A stretch of 64,000 nucleotides of DNA from Anomaloglossus baeobatrachus. Taxonomy: Eukaryota; Chordata; Amphibia; Anura; Aromobatidae. The stretch spans positions 62,001-126,000 of the forward strand of contig NW_027445228.1 of NCBI RefSeq assembly GCF_048569485.1, in the 5' to 3' direction. The notes under the pieces are model-generated. The model saw only the letters and a list, made by a program, of their open reading frames with translations, was not told the DNA's origin and did no database searches. Both the position numbers and the translations under genes were made by a program. This document shows, one piece after another, positions 23,748 through 35,689 of the stretch (the stretch's first letter is position 1; each line of letters opens with the position of its first letter).

Positions 23748-23873
23748 CATTACATTACAATGTGTGATACTCAAGTAGTATTTGGAAACATGAAATAAAT
23801 ATTAAAACCCGACAAATCATTATAAAAATGGCCAAATAACTGCTGACATTTTGATTGAATTAAAACATACTTA

Positions 23874-25916
23874 GGCCTTGTGCGCACTAGGCGTTTTTGC
23901 CGCGTTTTTGTGCTGAAAACGCAGTGACATTGCTTCCCCAGCAATGTCTATGGGTTTTCATAAGTGCTGTCCGCACACAGCGTTTTTTTGTAGCTGCGTT
24001 TTTGTGCTGACCATAAAAATGCAGCATGTCAATTATTTCTGCGTTTTTCACTGCGTTTTTCACCCATTGAGTTCAATGAGATGTTCAACAACGCAATGAA
24101 AAACGCATATAGCTGCGTTTCTATGACTAAAAACGCAGCTATAAATGCAAGGGGTGGGTACTACAGTGACGTGTACAGGAAGAGGATTCCTTCTGTTGGT
24201 AAACACAGAAGCATGAATCCTCCCGGTACCGTCACCGCTGCCTCCACCTCCCGTCCGGTGCCATGTCAGCTCCGTGCGGCGCCATGTCTGGGTGGGAGGT
24301 GGAGGCAGCGGCGAAAACCAAAGTGAACAGTAGAAAAAAAAAAAATGTCATATATACTCACCTGTCTGCAGGGTCCCGGTGCCATGCCCGCTCCCATCTC
24401 CTCCCGGTACCGCCGCTCTGGCTGTGTGCAGTCTCCCCGGGGCAGGACCTTGCTTGCAGGACCTGGTGGTGGATCACCTGATGCAGTCACCTGACGCATC
24501 AGCTGATCGTAGTCTCGCAGTGTCGCCGGCTTTTTCGCGCCCGGCCGGCTATCAGCTGATCCTGCCATCAGGGGATTTCATCAGCTGATTACCGGCAGCT
24601 CCTGCAGCGATCGGACAGGATCAGACTCCCGTCCAATCGATCGCTCCAGGAGCTGCCGGTAATCAGCACAGCACATAAGTGAGTATGTATGTATTTTTTT
24701 TTTTTTTTTTCTACTGATGCATCAGCTGATTGTATAATCGGCTTTTATGCAATCAGCTGATGTGTCATGTGATTCACGTAGTTTAACCTGACACATCATC
24801 TGATCGCTTTGCCTTCCAGCAAACCGATCAGATGATATTGGATCCGGATAGGACGGCGCGGGACCCTAACCCAGGATTACTGCGGAGGGGGGGGGTTCTT
24901 TATTTCAATAAAGATGGAGTCACTAATTGTGTTGTGTTTTATTTCTAATAAAAATATTTTTCTGTGTGTTGTATTTTGTTTTGTTTTTTTATCATTACTA
25001 GAAATTTATGGTGGCCATGTCTAATATTGGCGTGACACCATGAATTTCGGGCTTAGGGCTAGCTGATAATATACAGCTAGCCCTAACTCCATTATTACCC
25101 AGCTAGCCACCTGGCATAAGGGCAGCTGGAAGAGTTGGATACAGCGCCAGAAGATGGCGCTTCTATGAAAGCGCCATTTTCTGGGGTGGCTGCTGACTGC
25201 AATTCGCAGTGGGGGTGCCCAGAAAGCTTGGGCACCCTGCACTGTGGATTCCAATCCCCAGCTGCCTAGTTGTACCCGGCTGGACTCAAAAATTAGGCGA
25301 AGCTCACGTCATTTTTTTTTTTTAATTATTTCATGAAATTCATGAAATAATTAAAAAAAAAGGGCTTCTCTATATTTTTGGTTCCCAGCCGGGTACAAAA
25401 AGGCAGCTGGGGGTTGGGGGCAGCCCATACCTGCCTGCTGTACCCGGCTAGCATACAAAAATATGGCGAAGCCCATGTCATTTTTTTTTCTTTTTGGGCA
25501 AAAAACTGCATACAGTCCTGGATGGAGGATGCTGAGCCTTGTAGTTCTGCAGCTGCTGTCTGCTCTCCTGCATACACTAGTGAATGGAGGATGCTGAGCC
25601 TTGTAGTTCTGCAGCTGCTGTCTGCTCTCCTGCATACACTAGTGAATGGAGGATGCTGAGCCTTGTAGTTCTGCAGCTGCTGTCTGCTCTCCTGCATACA
25701 CTAGTTCTGCAGCTGTCTGCTCTCCTGCATACAATGAACATTTTGAAGAAGGAAATGACATCAGACCTTTTTTTTTCTTTTCATCAACAATCTTTAATGG
25801 CATTGTGCACTGATTAAAAACGCAGTGAGCAAAAACGCACCAAATCGCGGCAAAAACGCATGCGTTTTTTGAGATAAAAACGCAGCGTGAAAAAAACGCC
25901 TAGTGCGCACATACCC
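23874..25916. mobile_element. 2.0-kb Harbinger-type element, TTA target site
   Basis: The ends GGCCTTGTGCGCACTAGGCG and the complement of CGCCTAGTGCGCACATACCC are flanked by TTA (23871-23873, 25917-25919). Both subterminal regions are rich in AAAACGCA motifs. The interior has palindromic GC-rich DNA, a 62-bp tandem repeat (25525-25730) and no gene. It is structurally similar to the element at 53404-55237. Confidence 0.75.
25525..25730. repeat. 62-bp tandem repeat, about three copies
   Basis: Units of TGGAGGATGCTGAGCCTTGT through CTGCATACACTAGTGAA, the last truncated. Confidence 0.85.
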
Positions 25917-25919
25917 TTA

Positions 25920-26440
25920 CTCATTCTGAGCTAGACATCAGGTGGACTCTCATTGTAGTTTGGGAACATTTTCTGGCAGATCAATACCCAGGAGGCATCT
26001 CAAACTGCCCTGTCAGAGTATGTTTGTTCCCTTTTGTCCCACAATTCGGGCCTTTCATGTACTAATATGATGAACATTTCTACATTCATGTAGCTTGACA
26101 TGTTGAGCCTGCAGTCCATGGAGGTGTGGACTTGTGTTTGTACAATGGCAGCACACACAAATGAAAGGAAATTTGCCTTTGGATTGTGATGTAATTTCCT
26201 GTTTTTGAAATGATAATGTGATTTTCACACACAGCATACGGATGTGTATTGTTTGATCCGTGTGACATCCATTTTTTTTTCTCTCGCACCCATAGACTTG
26301 CATTGGAGAGACTCGCACGAGAAACTCTAGGGAAAAAAAAGCAGATAGGAGCTGCCTCATTGATTAACATTGGTTCGACTGCAATGCGAGACTTTCTCGC
26401 ATTGCACTCGTGTGAGTCAATCGCAAGTATGACGCCGGCC
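25920..26440. other. Harbinger A right terminal region
   Basis: Non-coding DNA leading to the right inverted repeat. The last 180 bp contain palindromic TCTCGCATTGCA motifs related to the left end (6040-6230). Confidence 0.55.
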
Positions 26441-26997
26441 TAATAGGGACAGGAAACACACAGAGGTTAAATAACCCCTCCCCACCTCCCATCTCCAGTG
26501 TTGTTCCCTGTCCCTATGGGGCTCGAAAAGGTTACCTGTGGTGCTTCCGTGGCCAGAGATGAGAACGCCGCATACATACTTCCTTATAAACCAGGCAGCT
26601 GAGGTCTGAGTCAACCCACTTCCTCCTCCATTGCTGCATCCGTTTCCTTCAAATTCGGGACCTGCCTGCCCCTCTCGGAGGTAAAGCGGGGCAGGCTGAC
26701 TTGCCATGGGCCTCCCTTAGCTCCTCGATACCTCCTCTCTCAAGTGCGGCGGTTTGGGTGCGAGCAGGAAGTGACATCGGGCACTCCTTGCCAGCGTCAC
26801 TTCCGAATTTCATGCGTTCCACTGTGGAACCTATACGTGATCACAGCCCCATGGCGGTACACCAGGCACTCTCCTCGTTAGGTGGTCTGCGCCCCCCTGA
26901 CTAATGGTGGAGGTAGAGTCACCCCCACAGTGGAAAACTGAGATCATCCGGACCGCATAAAGATTCCGGTGAAGGCACTCTTCAGGCTGGACTGAGG

Positions 26998-28300
26998 ATG
27001 GAGCGAGATCGCTCTACCCACTCTGCTTCAGTGGAGCCCAGCACCCCCTCCCCCCGTTTCAGTGAGTATACTGCAACTTGGGGAAGGTCAGGGGAGACAA
27101 GAATGTGGCACCCAAGAAGAAGACCTCCAGCCGTAAATGGGTTGTGTAGCAAGAAGCTTCCTTTGGGCCATAATAAGAGACTATGCCAACCCTGTACTGA
27201 CCGAGTAGTTAGAGAGGAACAACTCTCCTTCATTGAAGAGTTAAGAAACCTGGTACATCAGGAGGTTCAGTCTTCCCTAGCATCCCTCTCCCAGTCTCTT
27301 CCCACTGCAGCCCCAGCACCCAAGAAAAGGAAACAGCCCCATGGAGGAGTCAGACTCTTTACAAGGTCTGTCATCACTACCAGATAACACCAGGTAATAG
27401 AGGAGAATGAAGGTATTTCTTCAGTGGATAAAGTAAAGACCAAATATTTGTTCTCCATGGACGACATGGATGAACTACTGGGAGTAGTGCAGGATACTAT
27501 GGGGACTGAGGAAGAGAAATCGGCCAGGTCAGTACAGGAGGAAATGTTTGAGGGTTTAAGAACCCGAAAGAAAGTAGGATTACCGGTGCATGAGATCATC
27601 AGAGATATGATTCTCCAGGAGTGGGAAGCCCCAGAGAAGCGCCTTACCATTCCTTGGGAATTGAGCAACTAGTTCCCGCTAGAAGACAATCCCACCTGCT
27701 GCTAGGAGGTGCCTAAGGTGGATGTACAAGTAGCCAGAATGGCCAGAAGGACGACTCTTCCATTTCGGGATTCATTACAACTTAAGGATCCCATGGACTG
27801 TAAGATTGACAGCATTCTTAAGTCCTGGGAGACCTCCACGGTAGTACATAGGACCGGGGTGGTCTCTACATGTGTAGCCAGATCACTGTTCAGTTGTCTG
27901 GGGCCAGCTCGCGCCCAAGACACCCCAAAGGAAGATCTCCTGGCTTCCCTTCCACTTCTACAAAAGGCGACAGGATTTCTCGCGGATTCATCGACTGAGT
28001 CAGTCCGGGTGGCAGCAAGAAGTGGGGTTCTTTAAATTTCTGCAAGACAAGCCATTTGGCTTAAACTTTGGAGTGGCGACGCAGCTCCTAAAGTTAAGCT
28101 ATGGTCTATCCCCTTTTGGAGAGGATATGTTTTTTTACGACATCCTGGAGAATGCAACAGATAAAAGGAAGCTGTTACCAGAGGAGAAGCAAAGGAAGAC
28201 ATTTTTTCGGCCCCCCACCCCAGAGTCAGCCTGCCCAGTACAAAGGGAAAGATAAAACGGGTCGGTGGCGTTATCAACAAGGGGGCAAAGGTAGGAACAT
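26998..28300 (+). pseudogene. DIRS-1 gag-like region (fossil)
   Basis: Discontinuous open stretches with polar, proline-rich sequence; one begins MERDRSTHSASVEPSTPSPR. It lies between the left terminal repeat and reverse transcriptase, the position of the DIRS gag-like ORF. It is broken. Confidence 0.6.
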
Positions 28301-28585
28301 CTTTAAGTCCCAGAAGTCCGAAAATCAGAGCCATCGCGGTTGTCTATCCAGGTTTCTTCATCAGTGGCAAGAGATTTCTTCAAACCAGTGGGTCATAAAC
28401 ACCATCAGGGATGGCCTAAAACTTGAATTTGCCACATACCCACCACAATGTCTAAGGATCACCCCCTCCCCTTCTCAGGAATCACGAGACACCCTTTTGC
28501 TAAGCATTCAAAATAGCCAAAAATAGGAGTAATATCTTCAGCACCAGAGACAAAGGTCGGTCACGGTCACTATTACCGTCTGTTC

Positions 28586-29125
28586 TTGATAAAAAAAAAA
28601 ACAAAAAAACACGGCGCTCCCAGGTTGATTATAAATCTGAAACCGTTAAATCGTCATATCGTCTACGGACATTTCAAAATGGAGTCCATCAAATCCACCA
28701 CACCTCTTATCGGTCATGGGTTTTTCATGGCTACTATCTATTTAAAGGATGCTTATTATCATATTCCAGTCTGTCATGCTAACAAAAAATTCTTCCATTT
28801 CGCAGTTCGTCACAACGGGCTTCTCCGTCACTATAAAATTCAACGTCCTCCCGTTCGGTCTCTCTTCAGCCCCTCGAGACTTCATCAAGCTAATGGGGGA
28901 GGTGGTGGCGTTCATATGAAGTCAGAACTTTTGTATCATTCCTTACCTCAACGACAGGTACAGATGACCTTTGAAATCCTACACAGATTGGGATGGGTGA
29001 TAAATCCTCAAAAAAATCAGACCTCCTTCCCTTTACAAGGAAGGTCTTCCTTGGAGTTATGCTGGACTCCATCAAACAAATGTCCTTTCTGCCCATAGAC
29101 AAAAAAGTAGGGATCAAAAACAAAG
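28586..29125 (+). pseudogene. DIRS-1 reverse transcriptase region (fossil)
   Basis: RT-type blocks are visible: RLIINLKPLNRHIVYGHFKM and FFMATIYLKDAYYHIPV. LKDAYYHIPV is the DIRS/Ngaro version of the RT motif with the first catalytic aspartate. Broken copy. Confidence 0.7.
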
Positions 29126-29332
29126 TTTTGGCCCTGCATCGTCAGTGATAGATAACCCTAAGATTTGCGATGTCAGTTTTAAGGTCCATAATGATAGATT
29201 TAGTGTGCACACAGTCGCTTATCCCCTTGCCTTCTACTGTCCACCGTCTATATTTCTGAATAAATCTCACAGTTGCATGAAAAACTATTGGAGAGTACGG
29301 TGAACTTTATTATATAGTGTTAAGGTCCAGTC

Positions 29333-30134
29333 ACACATAACGAGATTAACGAGATCGTTACTACGCCACAGTTTCTGGATCGTTGTTAAATTGTTGGTGA
29401 GATGTCAGTCATTTTCCCAATGATTTTAGTAACGATGCAGCGACCTGTATAACGATCTCGTTGGTCGTTGGGACCTTGTCACACAGCAGCTATGCAACGA
29501 TTCTAAACTCGAATAGGGGCGTAGTGTTTGACGCTGTAAGCCATGTAGGCATGCATATGTGTCGCCTTTTCCACACCCCTCTGCTCCGATTGCTGGCCAA
29601 TACTGCGTTCTGATTAGGCGGCCGGCTTAGAAGGCAACTTTGTATCGCTTCATCCTTTGTCCCTTTTTGAGCCTTGCTTTGAGGATAGAACCTGCGACCC
29701 CAGCCGGATTCATTCGTACTTTGTTCCCAGTTGCTTGCTTTTCGGATTGAAGCTGCATCTGCACCCGGATTCATCCCTCCTTCGTTCCCAAGTGTTTGCT
29801 TACTATTCTCAGCGCCAACCAATCGGTGCAGAGGGGGCACGGAAAAGGTGACGCAACTACACGCCTAAGTGTCACACCTTAAGTTCTCATCTAGGTCGTT
29901 AACGATATCATTGGCAGGTGTCAAACATACAGATTCATCCTGCCCAGCAGGACTCCAACGAGCAAAAAATGGCCAAGGACATTCAGCAATGACCAACAAT
30001 CTCACAGCAGGGGGCGGATCGTTGGTACGTGTCAAACATAACGACATCGCTGGTGAAGTCGTTTCGTCACAGAAACTGTGACTTAGCAACGATGTCGTTA
30101 GCGATCTCGTTATGTGTGAAGTGGCTTGTGGCTT
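29333..30134. mobile_element. 802-bp deletion derivative of the Harbinger B family
   Basis: The ends AGGTCCAGTCACACATAACGAGAT and the complement of ATCTCGTTATGTGTGAAGTGGCTTGTGGCTT are flanked by TTA (29330-29332, 30135-30137). The terminal and subterminal sequence matches Harbinger B (37421-47067), including GGCCAATACTGCGTTCTGAT and the GATAGAACCTGCG segment. All genes are missing. It interrupts DIRS-1 between RT and RNase H, so the Harbinger B family was active after DIRS-1 landed. Confidence 0.85.
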
Positions 30135-30339
30135 TTAGGGTCTATGAAGTCATGTCTCCCGGCAGTGTCCTGGGCTCAGGCTCATTCATGCTCACTACAA
30201 GCTCACATCCTAGCTTCTTGGGACAGTTCTCCGAGGTCCCGGGACAAAAAGATATCATCTTTGTCAGGTCCGGTAAAACCATCTTTGCTGTGGTGGATGA
30301 TTCCAACTCATCTACAAAGGGGAGTCTGCTGGAATCTGG

Positions 30340-30840
30340 AACCACTGATGACTATTACAACGGATGCCAGCCAGAGAGGCTGGGGAGCGATAGTCTCTCA
30401 AGTTCCCTTTCAAGCTCTCTGGTCATAGATGAGCCGCAGGTCCTCAAATTACCGAGAACTGGAAGTTGTGGACCAAGCTCTCAGAGCAGCAGCCTCCATG
30501 ATCCAAGGGGCATACGTAATGGTCTACTCGGACAATATGACATCTGTGGCACACCTTCGTCATCAAGGAAGCACACGCCACGTGAGACTTCAAAGGATTT
30601 CCGCAAAAATATATTGTTGGGCAGAAAGACATCTATCTCTGTCGGCCGTCCATCTGAAGGGTTCCGCAAATACCCAGGCGGATTATCTCAGCAGGAAGGA
30701 CATTCATCCTGGGGAATGGTCTCTAATGGCAAAAGAATTCCACATCTTAGTCCTGAGGTGGGGCCATCCAGAGGTGGATCTTTTTGTGAACAAGAAGAAC
30801 GTACAGGTAGATCAATTTTTTTTTCCTGAATCCCAATGAT
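30340..30840 (+). pseudogene. DIRS-1 RNase H region (fossil)
   Basis: RNase H-type blocks: TDASQRGWGAIVSQ, ELEVVDQALRAAASMIQGAY, VYSDNMTSVAHLRHQGST and HLKGSANTQADYLSR, in the order expected for DIRS elements. Broken copy. Confidence 0.75.
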
Positions 30841-31179
30841 CAGGCTCTAGCAGTGGATGCCTTCTCCCTCCTTTGGAGGCTTCCACTAGCCTATGCTTTT
30901 CTACCAATATCACCACTGGTGAGGACTCTGCCAAAGATAAGAACAGGCAAAGTCCATACCATACTGGTCGCACCAATATGGCCCAGGAGAAGCTGGTTTG
31001 GGGCCCTTATCAACTTGTCTCACGACGGGCTCTTCATATTGCCTCAAGTCCACGACCTTCTCCATCAAGGTCCGCTCTTCCACCAAGATTTTAGGAGGCT
31101 AAACTTGGCAGCATGGCTTCTGAAGCCATAATTCTGAGAGCCGGGGCCTGTCAGAGAGACTCTTCAAAAATGCCGTAAG

Positions 31180-32130
31180 CCAGTCACATATCTCATATAT
31201 TTCAAGATATGGAAAACCTTTACTGCCTGGTGCAAACCTCAGGTTCCTGACCCATTTCATCTGAATGTGGCTTACATCCTGAACTTCCTAGAAAACGGCC
31301 TTGAAAAGTCTCAGTCCCAGCAGTCTTAAGGTCCAGGTATCAGCATTGAGTGCTTATTTTGATCAAGACCTAGCAAATCATTGCTGGGTAAAAATATTTC
31401 TGCCTTCGGTGGTCACGTCTTGTCCTAGACAACTAGCTATAGTTCATCCTTGGGACCTAAACACATTTCTTAAAGGTTTAACTCAATTCCCCTTTGAACC
31501 TCTTCTTTCCTCACCCCTGAGGATCCTTTACTGGAAGACAGACCTTTTGATAGCAATCACCACGGCCAGCCATGTGTGTGAATTTCAGGCTCTTTCTATA
31601 TGGGAACCTTATATGAATATTCTTGATGATAGGATTTTTTTCCGCCTGGATCCATTGTTTCTTCCAAAAGTGATGTCAGACTTTCATAGATACCAGGACA
31701 TTATCCTACCATCTTTTTTGCCAAATCCCGGCTAACCAGAAAGATATGGAATTCCATTCACACGATGTGTGTAGAACGGTTGTATTCTACCTACAGGAGA
31801 CCGAATCCTTCAGGAAGAATTCCAATCTTTTTATCCAGATTGTGGGTCGGAATGCTGGGAAAAAGGCGGCCAAAAGCACGTTATTCAACTGGAGAAAAAA
31901 CGCTATCAAAGAAGCATACTCTAATCAGGGCCTCCTTACTCCAGATCGGATAACAGCTCATTCCACACGATCAATGTCGGTTTCCTGGGCCGAGAGGGCA
32001 GATGCTTCCATCGAACCGATTTACAGAGCCGCTACCTGGTCTTCTGTCCATACTTTCACCAAACATTACAGGCTAGACTTGCTCTCCAATAAGTACCTAG
32101 CCTTTGGTTGTAAAGTACTCCAAGCTGTGG
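31180..32130 (+). pseudogene. DIRS-1 tyrosine recombinase region (fossil)
   Basis: The C-terminal part includes DRITAHSTRSMSVSWAERAD and IYRAATWSSVHTFTKHYRLD, which resemble the H-x-x-R and terminal tyrosine blocks of DIRS-type recombinases. DIRS elements integrate by this enzyme instead of an integrase and make no target-site duplication. Broken copy. Confidence 0.75.
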
Positions 32131-32156
32131 TCCCTTCCCTACCTTTTTTCGTTAGT

Positions 32157-32260
32157 ACTCCTCCTGTGTGCTGTCGTGGAGAGTGACTAGAGAAAATAGA
32201 ATTTATCTTACCGTTAATTCAGTTTCTTGGAAACCCTCCACGACAGCAGTGTTATTCTCT
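32157..32260. repeat. DIRS-1 internal complementary region
   Basis: GTCGTGGAGAGTGACTAGAG is the complement of the left tip (CTCAAGTCACCCTCCACGAC). AATTTATCTTACCGTTAATT and CTCCACGAC following it are the complement of the right tip. The two tips joined in one place are the template that DIRS elements use to form a circle. Confidence 0.75.
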
Positions 32261-32494
32261 CCCTATCATTTTCTTTTGTTCTACATTTTAATGGCTTATT
32301 TCTGAAATAAAATATTTAGACCATTCATGCATTTGTGGTTACTTTGGGAAAAAAAAAAGGAGATGGGAGGTGGGGAGGGGTTATTTAACCTATTTGTGTT
32401 TCCTGTCCCTATTAGGGCGGAGAGTAAACCTCCTGTGTGCTGTCGTGGAGGATTTCCTAGAAACCGAATTAAAGGTAAGATAAATTCTATTTTT

Positions 32495-32786
32495 TTTATG
32501 TTTTGCTTAATAAAAACAAATATATACAAAACATTAAAACATTAATATTTCACATTTTTTCAGTTCATTAAAACAAATATATACAAAACATTAAAATTTC
32601 AATTTTTTTTTTGGATGACACCTTCCTTTTCAGTACAGAGATGACTAGATCGGAGTTGTTGCACCTTGGTCCATGATTTCTGGGTACTGTACTGTCTATA
32701 ATGACGTACTCCCAGCAGCAACGCCATTCTAGCTGTCTCACTACAGAGATGACTAGATCGGAGTTGCTGCATTGAGGTTCATGACT
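32495..32786. other. AT-rich spacer with a short direct duplication
   Basis: ACAGAGATGACTAGATCGGA occurs twice (about 32635 and 32742). No gene or element ends otherwise. Confidence 0.5.
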
Positions 32787-32789
32787 TAA

Positions 32790-32935
32790 CCCCTTCATGA
32801 CCGCGGGCAGTAAAGTTACATCCTATTTTAATGTGACTTAACGACCAGGGACATAACTTTACTGCCTAAAGTTCATTTGATTGCCGTGGCCATAGCAACG
32901 GCTTTCAAATGATATCCCACTGAAACGCCTATTTC
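32790..32935. mobile_element. End fragment of a TTAA-site element
   Basis: TTAA (32786-32789) is followed by CCCCTTCATGACCGCGGGCA, matching the end type of the TTAA elements at 15165-19502. The element is cut where the gypsy fossil begins. Confidence 0.55.
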
Positions 32936-35680
32936 AAGGAACGGAAGGCGTCCTCTGCTTCAGGAGACCACTCCTGGGGATTCACCCCTTTCCTAGTCAT
33001 GGCGGAGAGAAGGGCCGTCCGGGCCGAGAAGTGGGGGATGAATTGGCGATAATAGTTCATGAATCCAAGGAGGGAAGAGGCCATTTGAGGAAAGAGGACA
33101 CCTTCCCCGGATCTATCTGAAGACCCTTATCGGAAATAACACAACCGAGAAAAGGAAGTGACGTCTGTTCAAACACGCACTTCTCATACTTGGCGTACAG
33201 ACTGTTCTCTCAAAGCTTCTGCAGGATGAGACGCATATACCTCCGGTGAGTCGATATGTCTGAGGAAAACACCAGGATGTCGTCCAGATAGACTACCACA
33301 CAGATGTACAACAGGTCCCGGAAAACGTCATTCACAAATTCCTGAAAGACAGCCGGGGCGTTGCAGAGGCGGAATGGCATCACACGGTATTCATAGTGCC
33401 CGTCCCGGGTGTTAAAGTCTTCCATTCATCGCCCAGGCGAATACGGACTAAGTTGTACGCTCCACGGAGATGTAGTTTGGTAAAAATGCGGGCCCCTCTG
33501 AGCCGATCGAAGAGCTATGGGATGAGAGGAAGAGGGTATTTGTTTTTCACGGTAATCTGGTTTAGACCTCTGTAGTCGATGCATGGCCGGAGGGAACCAT
33601 CCTTCTTTTTCACAAAGAAGAATCCGGCCCCTGCAGGGGATGCGGATCTCCAGATAAACCCCCATGTGAGGTTCTCTGCAATGTATTCCGACATGGCCTG
33701 TGTCTCTGCTGGTGACAAGGGATAGACGTGCCCTCGGGGCGGTGTATACCCTGGCTGCAGGTCTATGGCACAGTCATAGGGTCTATGCGGTGGCAATACC
33801 TCAGCTTCCTTTTTGTCAAAGACGTCTGCAAAGGACCAATAGGCGGACGGAAGTCTCGGTAGGGAATCCGGTGTCTGAGGCAGATGGAGTGGACGAACTG
33901 GCTGCAGACAAATCTCGTGACAGGCCTGGCCCCATCTAGTGACCTCCCCGGAACGCCAACTGATGACGGGTTCGTGTGCTTGCAGCCAGGGTCGGGATTG
34001 GGTGAGCCAGGTTTGTCAGCATGTAGAAGGCAATCTGTTCTGTGTGGAATGCGCCTATACGGAGTCCCACAGGAATAGCGATGAAGAGCACGGCCTCAGA
34101 GAGGGGTCTCCTGTCCATGGAAGCGATTACCAGAGGATCTGAGAGCGGCGTGACCGGAATGTGATATCTGTGCACCGTGGCCTGTTGAATAAAGTTGCCC
34201 GCTGAGCCGGAATCCAGATACGCCTCCGCAGTGAACCGGATCTCCTCCGCTGTCACTTGGACGGTCAGTGTGACCGGGGATGAGAGGGACTTGGCGCCTA
34301 GGGTGGCCTTGTGGAGGTCGACTGAGCTATAGCTTGTTTGTTCAAACGTAATAAGAATATCTGTGTATATAAATAATCAAAATGTAGATGTAGTTGTATA
34401 ATTATCTGTCTGTCTATGTAGCAATTGCACAGACCTATAGTATAATTCAAAGTTGTATAATCATGAAGGAGTTAACCAAAGATGATGAAGCCAGAATGTG
34501 AAGCTGTAAAAGTGTTATCAGTAATGTTCACACAGAAGGAATGTACGGGAGGCAGGCAGTGTGCTGTGAGAAATTGGGGAGTATAAGCACTCCTTGTTTA
34601 GCTTCAAGGTTATTCATGCTTACTTACTGTATAATTGGATCTATCGAATTATACGAGTCAGTTGATGACGCTGGCTGAAGGAGAGAGCATGTCTGTGTGT
34701 TCTTTGTCTTATATACATTGATATATAGGCACTGGTATACAGCTAATACGGCACCGTCTCTGGATATCCCAAAGGCAGACTCCATTAGCAGTCTTCAACC
34801 CAAATTCCTCCCTTGACAGCCTCTCCTACCAACCCTAGGCCTTGGAGTTTCCCGGCCTCTCTGGACAGGAACGGATCTGGTGCGCGTGTTGTCTCCACAA
34901 TAGAAGCATAGACCCTTAGCGAGCCGTTCTGCCCGGCGTAGTGCAGCTTGACCCAGACGATCCACTTGCATGGGCTCGGAGGTAGGAGTACCGGACGACT
35001 GCAATGGTGGGAGAACGGAAGTCTTCGGAGTAGGAACATGAAGTACTGGTCTCCTCTCACGGATTGCTTCCTGGGTTCGTTCTTGAAAGCGGAGATCAAT
35101 CCGGGAGGCCAGAGTGATTAGGCCATCCAGGGTGGTTGGTACATCACGACCGGCCAACTCGTCCTTGATGCAACCGGAAAGGCCCTCCCAGAAGGCGTCG
35201 GACAATGCTTCGTTATTCCAGCCGAGTTCGGAGGCAAGCGTGCGAAAACGAATGGCGTACTGGCCAACCGTTAGGGAGCCTTGGCGTAAACGAAGGAGTG
35301 AAGAAGCCGCTGAGGTGGTGTGTCCGGTCTCGTCAAAGGTTCTGCGAAAGGTCTCCAAAAACTCCTGAATGTTGTGGGTAACCGGATCTTCTCTCTCCCA
35401 CAGGGGGTTCATCCAAGCCAACACCCTCCCCCCTCCAGATGAGACATCAGGAAGGCCACCTTTGCTTGGTCCGAGACAAACAGATGTGGGAGTAACTTGA
35501 AGTGCAAGGAGCTTGGTTCAGAAAGCCTCTGCAGGTCTTTGGATCCCCAGGATAGCGAGGCGGAGCAGCGAGCGAGGTGGAGTTGCGACACAGAGGGAGA
35601 CACCGGTGCAGGCGCTGTCGCGGTTTGTTGTGCTGACAGGGTCGTGGCTATGACCTGTAGAGTATTCAATTCTGGTTACA
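32936..35680 (-). mobile_element. Gypsy/chromovirus-like LTR retrotransposon fossil, truncated
   Basis: On the - strand the order is gag (about 34795-35670), protease (about 33936-34300) and reverse transcriptase (about 32936-33800). RT motifs include [20 protein letters not shown] and [13 protein letters not shown], and protease has EAYLDSGSAGNFI. Gag residues near PMQVDRLGQAALRRAERLAK with a GLCFYCG knuckle are typical of sushi-ichi-type chromoviruses. No LTRs are visible, and the RNase H/integrase part is missing. It is broken, with several breaks, and old relative to 19764-22723. A 406-bp insertion separates gag from protease. Confidence 0.8.
34335..34740. mobile_element. 406-bp insertion in the gypsy fossil, 4-bp duplication AGCT
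   Basis: AGCT occurs at both borders (34331-34334, 34741-34744), exactly where the gag and protease portions separate. The insert starts TGTTTGTTC, is AT-rich and non-coding, and has no inverted ends. A solo LTR is possible (TG start, 4-bp duplication), but the 3' end is AC rather than CA, so family assignment is uncertain. Confidence 0.45.
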
Positions 35681-35689
35681 AATATGGCA

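Larger units (their letters stand above)
6040..26440 (+). mobile_element. Harbinger A: PIF/Harbinger DNA transposon split by five insertions
   Basis: The ends GGCCGGCGTCACACTTGC and its near-complement GCAAGTATGACGCCGGCC are flanked by TAA at 6037-6039 and 26441-26443. They interrupt the DIRS-1 left repeat exactly: the flanks rejoin to the sequence seen in the DIRS-1 right repeat. Subtracting the MITE, DIRS-2, TTAA element, LTR element, TTA element and SINE leaves about 2.8 kb, the usual size of a compact Harbinger. The only recognisable gene is a + strand HARBI-type transposase, broken and in four pieces. No clear Myb-like partner gene remains; a - strand ORF at 23040-23249 is a weak candidate for a remnant. 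Confidence 0.85.
5985..32494 (+). mobile_element. DIRS-1: tyrosine-recombinase retroelement fossil with nested insertions
   Basis: The left end (5985-6039, continuing at 26444-about 26520) and right end (about 32350-32494) are inverted copies of each other; landmarks are CTCCGCCCTAATAGGGACAG and CTCCACGAC. An internal complementary region at about 32157-32260 contains the complement of the extreme left end fused to that of the extreme right end, the hallmark of DIRS elements. Parts in order are gag-like (about 26998-28300), reverse transcriptase (about 28586-29125), RNase H (about 30340-30840) and tyrosine recombinase (about 31180-32130). Harbinger A sits in the left terminal repeat and a Harbinger MITE between RT and RNase H. 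Without them the element is about 5.3 kb. It is broken, with several breaks, and moderately old. Confidence 0.85.
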
